Source: Thermoactinomyces mirandus
GTDB lineage: Bacteria > Bacillota > Bacilli > Thermoactinomycetales > Thermoactinomycetaceae
DNA length: 64,000 nucleotides
NCBI RefSeq assembly: GCF_013868055.1
Contig: NZ_JACEOL010000003.1
Span: 18,976-82,975 of the forward strand
Direction: 5' to 3'
Shown one piece after another: positions 8,999-17,422 of this stretch (position 1 is its first letter; every line of letters starts with the position of its first letter). The notes under the pieces were generated by a model, which was not told the DNA's origin, ran no database searches, and saw only the letters and a list, made by a program, of their open reading frames with translations. The translations under genes and the position numbers were made by a program.

Positions 8999-10078
8999 TT
9001 ATTTGGCCGGCTTGTTTTTTAACAACTCATTTGCATCCCAAATCCCTTGCAGATACATCCCCCCTAAGGCGCGATCATACAAGCCATAGCCCGGTCTGCA
9101 AACTTCATCCCAAATATGCCTTCCATGGTCCGGACGGATATAGCCTTCAAACCCGTTATCATACAGGGCCGTAACAATTCCCGTGACATTGATGGAACCA
9201 TCGGCGGTCCGATGGGAGGTTTCAATAAAACTGCCATTTTCTAAATGCTTGACATTCCTGACATGGGCAAAAGGAATCCGGTCCACAAAACTTGTCACTA
9301 TATCAATCAGGTCGTTGTCCCGATTGGACCCCAGCGAACCGGAACAAAAAGTCAAGCCGTTTGACGGGCTGTCTGCGGCACTTAAAAGGCGTTGAATGTC
9401 CTCTTTGTTCTTGACGATTCGCGGCAGGCCGAATACGGAAAATGCCGGGTCATCCGGATGAATTGCCATTTTGATACCGCATTTTTCAGCCACCGGAATG
9501 ATTTCATTCAGGAAGTACATCAGATTTTGCAACAGATCATTTTCTGTGACTCCCTGATACTGAGCAAACAAATGTTTCAAATCTTTCAGCCTTTCCGGTT
9601 CCCATCCCGGCAGGGTAAAATCGTTTGCATTCTCTTCCATGTTTTTCACGACCTGTTCCGGGGTCAGGGAGAGAACTTTTTTGGCGTCAAAAAACAACGC
9701 CGTACTGCCATCCTCCATTTCCTTGAACAGATCGGTGCGAAGCCAGTCAAAAACAGGCATGAAATTATAACATACGACTTTGACACCAAAGTGGCTCAGG
9801 TTTTCCAATGTTTCCTTGTAAGCGTCGATATATCGATCTCTTGTATCCAGCCCAAGCTTGATATCCTCATGAATATTGACACTCTCCACAACCTCAATAT
9901 TCAATCCATACTGATCCGCCTGTTTTTTTACCTCTTCGATCCGATGGACAGGCCAGACTTCTCCCACAGGCACGTCATGCAACGCCCAGACAACCCCTTT
10001 TACTCCCGGAATCTGCCGGATCTGTTTCAATGTAACGGAATCGTTGCCCTCTCCATACCATCGAAAAGTCATTTGCAT
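8999..10078 (-). CDS. uxuA: Mannonate dehydratase
   Basis: 359 aa starting MQMTFRWYGEGNDSVTL, with VKGVVWALHDVPVGEVW and the conserved C-terminal DHGRHIWDE region. UxuA dehydrates D-mannonate to 2-keto-3-deoxygluconate using Mn2+ or Fe2+. Several upstream ATGs exist (frame open to 10123); AAGGAGG spaced 8 nt from the ATG at 10078 fixes the start. First gene of the operon, with the controlling promoter at 10144-10199. Confidence 0.95.
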   Translation of the reverse strand: MQMTFRWYGEGNDSVTLKQIRQIPGVKGVVWALHDVPVGEVWPVHRIEEVKKQADQYGLNIEVVESVNIHEDIKLGLDTRDRYIDAYKETLENLSHFGVKVVCYNFMPVFDWLRTDLFKEMEDGSTALFFDAKKVLSLTPEQVVKNMEENANDFTLPGWEPERLKDLKHLFAQYQGVTENDLLQNLMYFLNEIIPVAEKCGIKMAIHPDDPAFSVFGLPRIVKNKEDIQRLLSAADSPSNGLTFCSGSLGSNRDNDLIDIVTSFVDRIPFAHVRNVKHLENGSFIETSHRTADGSINVTGIVTALYDNGFEGYIRPDHGRHIWDEVCRPGYGLYDRALGGMYLQGIWDANELLKNKPAK

Positions 10079-10143
10079 GGCCATTACCTCCTTTTCTGAT
10101 TGGCATATGTTTCCATGCACCAATTTTTACAAGTATGTTCCGT

Positions 10144-10199
10144 ATTATGGAACGATGTTCCATAATATAATTATAGCGTTTCCATTTCCGGAAAAACAA
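10144..10199 (-). promoter_or_regulatory. uxuA operon promoter with cre-like box and IclR-type palindrome
   Basis: Reading the minus strand: -35 TTGTTT (10194-10199), 18-nt spacer, -10 TATAAT (10170-10175). Just downstream is a perfect palindrome, ATTATGGAAC and GTTCCATAAT around GAT (10144-10166), plus a third GTTCC half-site at 10137-10141. TGGAAACGCTATAA (10171-10184 on the minus strand) matches the cre consensus except near its end and overlaps the spacer and -10. This suggests repression by an IclR-type protein at the transcription start and CcpA control at the promoter core. Assignment of the proteins is inference. Confidence 0.7.
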
Positions 10200-10380
10200 G
10201 ACCGGATTTGACAATAAATTGAATGTGTTTTCCTTAAATATATCAAGAATATTATTTTCCTATATTTTATAAATCTTTTTAATACATACGTTTTCAATTC
10301 CTGATGAAAAATTGTGCATTAATTAAACAGCTATATCGTCTTACACTGAAATTGCGTTGGATTCCTGAAAGGAGGATACG

Positions 10381-10767
10381 ATGATGAGCGATTCATGGCT
10401 TCATTTAGAAGGAAAAGTAGCTATTGTAACCGGGGGTGCTTCCGGAATCGGAAGACATATTACAAATGAGCTGATTTCCAATGGAGTTAAAGTTGTTGTT
10501 GCAGATCTGAATGTAAAGGAAGGAGTAAAATTAACCAATCCATATTATTTAAAATGTGATGTAACAAAAAAAGAATCCGTAGACAGAATGGTAGCAAAGA
10601 CGGTTGAGTTATTTGGTTCAGTTGATATTTTGATAAATAACGCCGGCGGCAACGACTATGGTTTCCTGGACCTTGAAACGCTGGATGAGAAAGTGGGTTA
10701 CACAAATTTTGAGGTACGGTCCATTATGTGCCCTGGATGTGGAGGACAAAGTTTCCTGAGACATTAG
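10381..10767 (+). pseudogene. Truncated SDR dehydrogenase, probable sorbitol-6-phosphate 2-dehydrogenase remnant
   Basis: The first about 105 residues are a clear SDR Rossmann domain: GKVAIVTGGASGIGRH, VVVADLNV, KCDVTKKESV, VDILINNAGG. Homology ends near 10690-10710 and the frame stops at 10767, so the catalytic YxxxK half is absent. AGGAGG precedes the tandem ATGs. The closest remembered pattern is the sorbitol-6-phosphate dehydrogenase type, which fits the srl PTS fragments at 12561-13254. Confidence 0.75.
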
Positions 10768-11125
10768 CGATGTATAACGAAGTAGAAAACAAGCCTGACT
10801 TAATGTTCCAGAGGGTCTGGGTTCAAAGGAGATGCCGGTAGTGGGTGAAGGAGGCCCCTATAGAGTGGCCCGCAATAAAGAGGAACAGGCGGAGTATGAC
10901 CGGGGCTTGGAGAAGATACCGGGTGTTTGGGAAGGGTACTGTCAATGGGCTATGGAAGACTGGCGCAAAGCCGTAGCAGAACTGGAAATCTCCGAGAAGG
11001 TAGCGGACTATCAGGCGGTGGGAATCCCACTCCTTCCCGGTTCAGCCAGGATATAGCGGAGGAGTTGAATTGGTCGAAACAGCGGGTTCATACCTATGTG
11101 CGGCAGGAAGATAGTCGGTGAGGTA
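10768..11125 (+). other. Unidentified gene debris
   Basis: Two short overlapping frames (10832-11056 and 10927-11121) read like the pieces of one frameshifted protein: MPVVGEGGPYRVARNKEEQ with a Trp-rich middle, and DIAEELNWSKQRVHTYV resembling a helix-turn-helix end. Neither has a convincing start, and no family is recognised. It lies between the SDR truncation point and the transporter relic. Confidence 0.3.
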
Positions 11126-11168
11126 AATGAGGATCTAAAGTTGGCCTGATTTTACCGTATGACTCCCA

Positions 11169-11448
11169 GTTCCTTTTTTAGCATTCACCCTCTTTGTCGT
11201 TGTGACATCACAAATCGGGAAGTTTTACGAGTACTTTCCTTGTTAGCCAAGTTATCCCAATCTATAAAGCAGTTATGATCATCACTCCGATTCTTTCCCG
11301 AATAGCATCCTGGGCTTTTCAATTGGATATACCAGTTGGTAGATCACTAATACTCAGTGTGGGAACTCGCAATTCCCTGGTGTTCTTCCTTTGGCTTTCG
11401 CACTTCCCGATACATGGAACAGCGATTGCTACGGTTGGTAATTTATAG
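11169..11448 (+). pseudogene. C-terminal relic of an arsenic-resistance/bile-acid-symporter-type permease
   Basis: Conceptual translation in two frames gives VPFLAFTLFVVVTSQIGKF and, after a shift near 11240-11270, ITPILSRIASWAFQLDIPVG then RSLILSVGTRNSLVFLLWLS. The SVGTRNS motif near the C-terminus is typical of the bile acid:Na+ symporter/ArsB-like superfamily. The N-terminal half is missing and the frame is broken. It abuts the bla stop on the opposite strand. Confidence 0.5.
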
Positions 11449-11449
11449 T

Positions 11450-12352
11450 TCACTTCAGGGCATCGAGTGCGACCTTGGTAGCCTGCGCGATAAGCTTATC
11501 GTTATATTCGGCATTCTGCTTATCCCGGCTGGAAAGTATTACAAGAACAATAGGGTCTCCTTTCGATGGCCAAATGATAGCAATGTCATTTCGCGTTCCA
11601 TATGATCCCGCTCCGCTTTTATCTGCAACTTCCCAACTTTTCGGTACTCCCGCACGAATTAATGTATCTCCAGTGGTGCTTTTCTTCATCCAATCAGTTA
11701 ACATTTTACTTTTTTCCGTTGGGAGTATGTCTCCGATTGTGAAAGCCTGGAGGCTGGTGGCAAGTGCTCTGGGTGTGCTCGTATCATGAGTTTCCCCTGG
11801 TTTCACTTCGTTCAACTCTGGCTCATTTCGCTCAGGATTGGTGACATCATCACCAATCTTCCTGAGGGATTTTTTAAACCCACTAGGTCCGCCCAGTTGA
11901 TCAAGTATGAGGTTTCCCGCAGTATTATCACTGTATCGAAGGGAAGCATCGCAAAGCTCTTTCAGAGTCATTCCGGTATCAACATGCTTCTCTGTGATCG
12001 GATTATAATTAACGAGATCATCACGGGTGTATGTGATTTTTTGGTCAAGATCTTCGATTGACTTTTGTTGCAACAACGCTCCTACAGCTAAAGCTTTATG
12101 AGTAGATGTATATGCAAAACGCTCATCTGCTCGATAAGTTACTGTTTGCTTTGTGCCAGTATCCAATGCAAAGACGCCAAGTCTGGCATCAAATTTATCC
12201 TCAAGTTTAGCAAAATCATCTGTAATTGCGGTTTCTAGATTTTGTTGTTTGGGTTGAGCGGCGTTATTCTCTGAACAACCAACCAGCGCTACACATGAGA
12301 GAAGTATTACAGGTACAATTTTTTGGCTTAAAACCGTATTCCATGATTTCAT
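11450..12352 (-). CDS. bla: Class A beta-lactamase lipoprotein
   Basis: 300 aa, complete. The lipobox LVGC puts the lipidated Cys at 26, so the enzyme should be anchored outside the membrane. Catalytic motifs: S83-T-H-K86 (SxxK), SDN in RYSDNTAGN, a Glu in the omega loop (ERNEPELN), and KSGAGSYGTRND (KTG-type motif). The pattern closely resembles Bacillus penicillinases (PenP/BlaP group). It hydrolyses penicillins; spectrum cannot be judged. It sits among wreckage of a sorbitol operon, which suggests later arrival. The promoter carries a BlaI-type operator. Confidence 0.93.
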   Translation of the reverse strand: MKSWNTVLSQKIVPVILLSCVALVGCSENNAAQPKQQNLETAITDDFAKLEDKFDARLGVFALDTGTKQTVTYRADERFAYTSTHKALAVGALLQQKSIEDLDQKITYTRDDLVNYNPITEKHVDTGMTLKELCDASLRYSDNTAGNLILDQLGGPSGFKKSLRKIGDDVTNPERNEPELNEVKPGETHDTSTPRALATSLQAFTIGDILPTEKSKMLTDWMKKSTTGDTLIRAGVPKSWEVADKSGAGSYGTRNDIAIIWPSKGDPIVLVILSSRDKQNAEYNDKLIAQATKVALDALK

Positions 12353-12439
12353 TAGAATCTAACCTCTTTTCTTAGGCACGTTTTTTAACTTTTTATGATG
12401 CTTCCAAGATACTGGATTCTTCCCCCTTCTTTTTATTGG

Positions 12440-12473
12440 ATTATACATGTAATACAATACTACATATGTAATC
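12440..12473 (-). promoter_or_regulatory. bla promoter with BlaI/MecI-type operator
   Basis: On the minus strand the -10 is TATAAT (12440-12445). The palindrome TACATATGTA (12461-12470, inside a TTACATATGTAGTA context) lies over the -35 region, and a second TACATGTA-like half (12444-12451) overlaps the -10. TACA-AT-TGTA is the known core of BlaI and MecI operators. No blaI or blaR1 gene is present within the window, so any repressor would act in trans. Confidence 0.75.
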
Positions 12474-12560
12474 CGTAAATACCGAAATAGTTGAAACAAC
12501 AAAATATAAAATTAAAAACCAAAGTGACATTAGATCATTAAAACAAGGGAGGAACAGAAA

Positions 12561-12906
12561 TGGCCAAATATCGGACAATTAGAATTTATAAAGGTAATGC
12601 TGGTTTCAGCGGTCCTCTGACGATTACTCCAACAATCAAAAAAATAAAATTGTTTATATTACCGGCGGTGGCGCCAAACCTGAAATTGTAGACAAGATTG
12701 CCAAACTGAATGGTACAGAAGCGATAAATGGTTTTAAAACATCTGTACCTGACAAGGAAATTGCTCTTGCAATTATTGATTGTGGCGGTACATTACGCTG
12801 TGGGATTTATCCGAAAAAACGTATTCTCACAGTCAATATCATGCCAACTGGCAAAAGCGGTCCATTAGCTCAATATTGTGCCAGTTTTAATGAAAACCAT
12901 CTATAA
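12561..12906 (+). pseudogene. srlE: PTS glucitol/sorbitol EIIBC (SrlE) fragment
   Basis: GGGAGG precedes ATG 12561. The frame gives [20 protein letters not shown], then a frameshift in an A-rich run (about 12632-12650) moves the family sequence to another frame: [20 protein letters not shown], a PTS phosphorylation-Cys region [16 protein letters not shown], and [14 protein letters not shown]. It stops at 12904 after about 115 residues, so the membrane IIC portion is absent. It is a broken sorbitol-specific EII component. Confidence 0.8.
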
Positions 12907-13254
12907 AAACAAAATAAAAAAATCGTAGCCTTCGCAAACAGTTTTTCAGAAGACAAGATGGTTATTTTGTTTGGCAAGGAAGCACCAAATGATCTGAAAG
13001 ATTTTTGTTATATTATTGATATAGTTGATCTTGAAGATAACATCCAGGCAGGGCAAAAACTTTATATTGATAATAAAATATTTGAAATAACCTCTGTTGG
13101 TAATATCGTTCAACGCAATTTAAAAACATTGGGGCATATTACCATGCGGTTTGACGGATCTACCATTCCGAAACTACCTGGTACATTGTATTTGGAAAAC
13201 AAAGAAATACCTGATATTAACCTGAATACTATATTCAAGATTGTTGCCGAATAA
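12907..13254 (+). pseudogene. srlB: PTS glucitol/sorbitol EIIA (SrlB), N-terminus lost
   Basis: The frame continues from the srlE stop: KKIVAFANSFSEDKMVILFG, then the GutA-type body FCYIIDIVDLED, ITSVGNIVQRNLKTLGHITMRFDG and a PGTLYLENKEIPDI end. The normal start (about 15 residues before the FSEDKMVILF region, carrying a family ITAIG-like strand) is missing, and the joint with srlE looks like a deletion. An ATG at 12958 could start a shortened 98-aa protein, but there is no ribosome binding site. Confidence 0.75.
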
Positions 13255-13298
13255 TTTGTTATATCTTGGATATTATCTGTTTTAGGAGTGAAAAGATA

Positions 13299-13988
13299 AT
13301 GAGATTATATATAGATTCTGCAAACATAAAAAAAATTGCATATCTTAATGAGTATTTCCCGATTGCTGGCGTAACCACGAATCCGTCAATTCTTGTTAGA
13401 GAAAAACAGCCTTATTTGGATTTATTAAAAGAAATCATAAATGTAATCGGGAATAATAAGGAACTGTTTGTACAAGTAATAGGAGATCAGGCTGAAGATA
13501 TGATAGAAGAGGCCAGGTTTATCCATAATCATTTGCACAGCAATGTTATCATAAAGATTCCTGTAACAAATGAAGGGATCAAAGCAATAAAAATCTTGTC
13601 AGCCGACAATATTAAAACACTTGCAACGGCCATTTATACTCCATTTCAAGGATTGGTTGCAGCATTAGCCGGTGCAAAATATGTAGCTCCATATGTTAAC
13701 CGCATTGACAATTTACCCGGGAATGGAGTGAACGTTGTTTCTGAAATTGCCTGTCTATTTTCAAAGCATAATTTGACAACAGAAATGATCGCAGCCAGTT
13801 TTAAAAATGTCCAGCAAATCCTGGATGCTTGTCTTGCCGGAACACAAAATATCACAGCCAGCCCTGATCTGATTGAAAAATTGATTGCTCATCCGGCAAC
13901 ATCAACAGATGTGTCAAATTTCAAAGCGGATTGGCAAAAAGCTTACGGAATGGACCAAAAAACGATAATAAACAGGCCGGTTAAATGA
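13299..13988 (+). CDS. Fructose-6-phosphate aldolase/transaldolase-like protein
   Basis: 229 aa, the compact size of the FSA/TalC subfamily rather than classical transaldolase. Signatures: MRLYIDSANIKKI, GVTTNPSIL, and IIKIPVT with the Schiff-base Lys at 86, then ATAIYTPFQGLVAALAGA and APYVNRIDN. TTAGGAGTG precedes the ATG at 13299 by 8 nt; the longer frame from 13266 lacks support. In sorbitol loci such enzymes handle fructose-6-phosphate made from sorbitol-6-phosphate. It is the only intact gene of this degraded cluster. Confidence 0.88.
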   Translation: MRLYIDSANIKKIAYLNEYFPIAGVTTNPSILVREKQPYLDLLKEIINVIGNNKELFVQVIGDQAEDMIEEARFIHNHLHSNVIIKIPVTNEGIKAIKILSADNIKTLATAIYTPFQGLVAALAGAKYVAPYVNRIDNLPGNGVNVVSEIACLFSKHNLTTEMIAASFKNVQQILDACLAGTQNITASPDLIEKLIAHPATSTDVSNFKADWQKAYGMDQKTIINRPVK

Positions 13989-14137
13989 TAATCAATTATT
14001 GTTGCGTATTTGCAATTGTATAGGTTTTTGATAATCTGAGCACGCAATTCGGGAACTGATGCAGTCAGTTGAATTTCTGCAAAATCCTCTTCATAATAAA
14101 AACAGGAATGTATGTTTGGATGAAAGGTGAATCCCCA

Positions 14138-15190
14138 GTGAAGAAGATTTTGCATCTCGATCTTGATGCCTTTTTTGCCAGCGTGGAACAGCTGGATTTT
14201 CCGAAATTGCGGGGGAAGCCGGTTATTGTCGGCGGCAGGGGAAATCGCGGGGTTGTCTCCACCTGCAGTTACGAGGCGCGCGCCTTTGGAGTGCGATCCG
14301 CCATGCCTACAGCGATCGCCCGCAAACTGTGTCCGGATGGCATTTTTTTGCCGGTGAGATATGAGCGTTATGTGGAAAAATCGCGGGAAGTTCGCCGCAT
14401 TTATACACAATACAGTAAAATCTTTGAAACAGTAGGGCTGGATGAAGCTTATCTCGATGTCTCCCATTATCCCGACGCGATCCCCGTCGCACGGGAAATG
14501 AAAAAGCGGGTCCTTGCTGAAACGGGACTGACCTGCAGTATTGGCCTGTCCTACAACAAATCGATGGCCAAGATTGCCAGCGATTTGAAAAAGCCGAATG
14601 CATTTGTCATCATCCGGCCGGAACAGGCATTAAGGATATTGAAAGATTTGCCGATTGGCTCTCTGCACGGGATCGGGAAAAAATCACAGGAACGTCTGAA
14701 AATGACAGGGATTCATACTGTCAGTGATTTTTGGCGTTTGCCGCTGGAAAAGGTGGTCCAGATGTTTGGCAAATTTGGCTACGATTTGTACTACCGGGCC
14801 AGAGGAAAAGATGATCGGGAAATCGTTACGGACCGTTCTCCCAAGTCACACAGTCGTGAGACCACCTTGCCCGAAAATCTGCATGAAAGGGAGTCAGTTG
14901 CAGAAATTGCCCGCGAACTGCTGGAAAAGGTCCGGCGCAAGCTGGCAGACGACGAGATCCCGCAAACGCTGACCCTGAAAATCAAGTATGCCGATTTTAC
15001 GGTACATTCCAAACAGAGAACCGTCCGCGGGCCTTCTCCCGACTGGTCAAAAATATTGGAGGAACTGCTGGATGCCTTTGACTACACCGCCGGCGTCCGC
15101 CTGGTCGGAGTGGGTTTTTCCAATTTTGTGCAATCGTTGGAACCCGAATATGAACAGCTTTCATTGCCTTTGGGGGATGAGTACTTGTAA
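14138..15190 (+). CDS. dinB: DNA polymerase IV (Y-family, DinB)
   Basis: About 350 aa. Palm motifs HLDLDAFFASVEQ near the start and VGLDEAYLDVS (catalytic DE) are intact, as are CSIGLSYNKSMAKIASD, the HhH region GSLHGIGKKSQERL and a little-finger domain. The C-terminal QLSLPL is a beta-clamp-binding motif. The open frame reaches back to 14069, but AAAGGTG lies 8 nt before a GTG at 14138 (VKKILHLD), the expected start; ATG 14120 is an alternative. It carries out error-prone translesion synthesis. No LexA box was recognised upstream. Confidence 0.93.
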   Translation: MKKILHLDLDAFFASVEQLDFPKLRGKPVIVGGRGNRGVVSTCSYEARAFGVRSAMPTAIARKLCPDGIFLPVRYERYVEKSREVRRIYTQYSKIFETVGLDEAYLDVSHYPDAIPVAREMKKRVLAETGLTCSIGLSYNKSMAKIASDLKKPNAFVIIRPEQALRILKDLPIGSLHGIGKKSQERLKMTGIHTVSDFWRLPLEKVVQMFGKFGYDLYYRARGKDDREIVTDRSPKSHSRETTLPENLHERESVAEIARELLEKVRRKLADDEIPQTLTLKIKYADFTVHSKQRTVRGPSPDWSKILEELLDAFDYTAGVRLVGVGFSNFVQSLEPEYEQLSLPLGDEYL

Positions 15191-15195
15191 ATTCA

Positions 15196-16629
15196 TCAAT
15201 AAAACGGAATTTCCTCATAGTCAATGTCACCCAGCAAATTTCCAACGGAATTGAGGCGGCTTTTACTCAGGCTTTGCAAAAATTCAACATAATGCCTTTT
15301 CCAGTTGCTTTCCAGCTCTTTTTCACTGAAAATGACTGATAGAAAATCGGAGAAACCGCTTCGCAACTCCTCATAAAATACGATTTTTGCGAAGATGGCC
15401 AGTTCCACATCCTCAAATGTGGCAAAAAGCTTTTCATACTCATCTCCGGTCAGACAATCCGCATCAAGCAGGTCCAGTAAATCATGCAGGGAAGAAAAAT
15501 TATCCCTGATGAGTCGGACTTTCTCTTCTATTTTTGCGCACAGCAAGATTTCTTCCATTAACTGCCGAAAGCGGACATCACTCATCTGTCCTGATTTGTT
15601 CAACAGCAGGACAATTGATTTCGGATTTTCCGCTTTTGCCCAGATGATGACGGACTCCAGACTCCGGTTGTCTGCAGCCGTGACAACTCGCTGGACGAGT
15701 TGATCCCGGCACCGGGTCATATAGTCTGTTAGTGGAGGGGCGGTTTTAAGGCTGTACTGCAACCGCGACATCGCCTGATCAAGTGCATAAGCAATCCGGG
15801 AGGGATTTAACCGGGTAAACATTCGGTTTAACAGGTTATATTGCTCAGCCGATATTGTCGTCCGATTGGCATCTCCTCCGGACAGGACGGAGAAAACAGC
15901 GTTGTTTAACACCAACTCAAAGATGTTGAATAATTCAATCCGGTAGTTGAACCTGCACACTTGCCCATAATTGGAAAGCAGCTCCAGCAAACCCTGTCTG
16001 CTGAACAAACGGCAAAATTGCGTTTCTGTTTGCAGATGCCTCAAATACTGGTTGATATAACTGACTCCCTGCAGACCTGTATCATCCAATGCCAATGGAT
16101 AATCAATGCTGGCCATGGTATTGTGAGCATCAAAAATAATGCCATATTTCTCCAAAAAGGCGGGCAATGATTCATCAATGGTCATGTTATAGGCATCCAC
16201 AGGCACATCCAGTCTGTTCTTTTTCACTTCCAGGTAGAGCTGTTTGGTTTCTTCAAAACACTGGCGAACCAGTTCAACGCCATTTTCATAGATTTTCCTT
16301 GCATCCCCGTTTTTTAACGCCAGGACAGCCTGGTCCGGGGTTTCAAAGTGAAGGACACAGGCATCAACCGCATACATCATGGAAGCCATAATGTTTTCTG
16401 CTGTTTCAGAGGTAACGGATGAGCTTTTCCCCCGGGTATAACGACGGATCAAATCCTGCAAAATACGCATCAAGGCCACCTCGATGCTGTAAACTTCCTG
16501 GCTGGTGAGCATGCCCGTACGCAAGCCTTCACGCAAAAGAGATACGGTATATCGGTTTCGTTCAAGATTCACTTTTCTGATTCTGTTATGCCGGATCAGT
16601 CCCGAACCTTTTGATTTTTCAACTTCCAT
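15196..16629 (-). CDS. DUF6179-type protein of unknown function
   Basis: 477 aa, mostly alpha-helical, no signal peptide or membrane segment. From memory this resembles the DUF6179 family, which in Bacillota sits next to DUF6323 as here. No catalytic motif can be pointed out. GGGGAGGA is 8 nt before the ATG at 16629 (MEVEKSKGSG); that start overlaps the end of the upstream gene by 11 nt, so the two are translationally coupled. Its stop is 5 nt from the convergent dinB stop. Role unknown. Confidence 0.75.
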   Translation of the reverse strand: MEVEKSKGSGLIRHNRIRKVNLERNRYTVSLLREGLRTGMLTSQEVYSIEVALMRILQDLIRRYTRGKSSSVTSETAENIMASMMYAVDACVLHFETPDQAVLALKNGDARKIYENGVELVRQCFEETKQLYLEVKKNRLDVPVDAYNMTIDESLPAFLEKYGIIFDAHNTMASIDYPLALDDTGLQGVSYINQYLRHLQTETQFCRLFSRQGLLELLSNYGQVCRFNYRIELFNIFELVLNNAVFSVLSGGDANRTTISAEQYNLLNRMFTRLNPSRIAYALDQAMSRLQYSLKTAPPLTDYMTRCRDQLVQRVVTAADNRSLESVIIWAKAENPKSIVLLLNKSGQMSDVRFRQLMEEILLCAKIEEKVRLIRDNFSSLHDLLDLLDADCLTGDEYEKLFATFEDVELAIFAKIVFYEELRSGFSDFLSVIFSEKELESNWKRHYVEFLQSLSKSRLNSVGNLLGDIDYEEIPFY

Positions 16630-17095
16630 TTCCAATATCCTCCCCGAAATGTTCCTGTCGCAGGGCATCTTTCCTGAACCGTTCAGCAAACTCTTCCAGT
16701 CTGCTTTTCAAAAGTTCCACCGAACCGGCGCACTCGCCGTCAAACTTTTCCTTCATGATCTGAATCAATTCCAAATCGTCAATCCTGTCTTCCGTCTCAT
16801 TTTTCAAGTAATAGAAAACCTCGTGCAATTCCTTCAGCATCGAAACATAATTATCTTTATCTATGAACGGCGATTCACAAAACACCCTGATCAATTCCTT
16901 TGTCACTTCCATGCCCAGTTCCACCCGTCCCATATCGCGCAAAACTTTATTCCTGGCTTTTATCATGTCTTTAATTTCATCAGGCGTCAGAACCAAACCG
17001 AATTCTTTGTTCTTTTCATTGAGCGCAAGCAATTCACTCAACCTTTTTCTCTGGACAGAAATCCCAATCTCATTAAAAATACGGGGTAAAAACAT
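16619..17095 (-). CDS. DUF6323-type protein of unknown function
   Basis: 158 aa, helical and charged (ISVQRKRLSELLALNEKNKEFGLVLTP), soluble. It appears to be the DUF6323 partner that normally precedes DUF6179. AAGGAGGGAGTTCC before the ATG at 17095 sets the start (MFLPRIFNEI). It shares an 11-nt overlap with the next gene. The 280 bases upstream hold only an AT-rich leader and no other gene. Function unknown; the fixed pairing suggests a complex. Confidence 0.72.
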   Translation of the reverse strand: MFLPRIFNEIGISVQRKRLSELLALNEKNKEFGLVLTPDEIKDMIKARNKVLRDMGRVELGMEVTKELIRVFCESPFIDKDNYVSMLKELHEVFYYLKNETEDRIDDLELIQIMKEKFDGECAGSVELLKSRLEEFAERFRKDALRQEHFGEDIGNGS

Positions 17096-17373
17096 GGAAC
17101 TCCCTCCTTCTCTCAACTGCCCGGAACAAGCATTCTTCGATGTTCAATTTTTTCGGTTGAAATCCAAAAAAATCGGTTGTTTAAAAAGGGTTGACTTTTT
17201 TATTTCTTTATGCTAATTTATAAATGGATGTTTATGCACTTTTTTTGTATTGTTTTAATTTACCCTATCTGCTTTTTCATGTCAATCATCCTGTCAGATG
17301 AAATATCCGTCAATATAATTGATCAAGTATTTAAAATAAACAAATAACTGTTTTGATTAGGATCATCTTCCAC

Positions 17374-17418
17374 AAAAAAACACCAACTCCCCGGTAAAAA
17401 GGAAGTTGGTGTTTTTTT
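17374..17418. terminator. Bidirectional terminator after hemolysin III gene
   Basis: AAACACCAAC and GTTGGTGTTT pair around a 17-nt loop, with A and T runs on both sides, so it can terminate either strand. It lies just after the hemolysin III stop. Confidence 0.85.
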
Positions 17419-17422
17419 GTTT

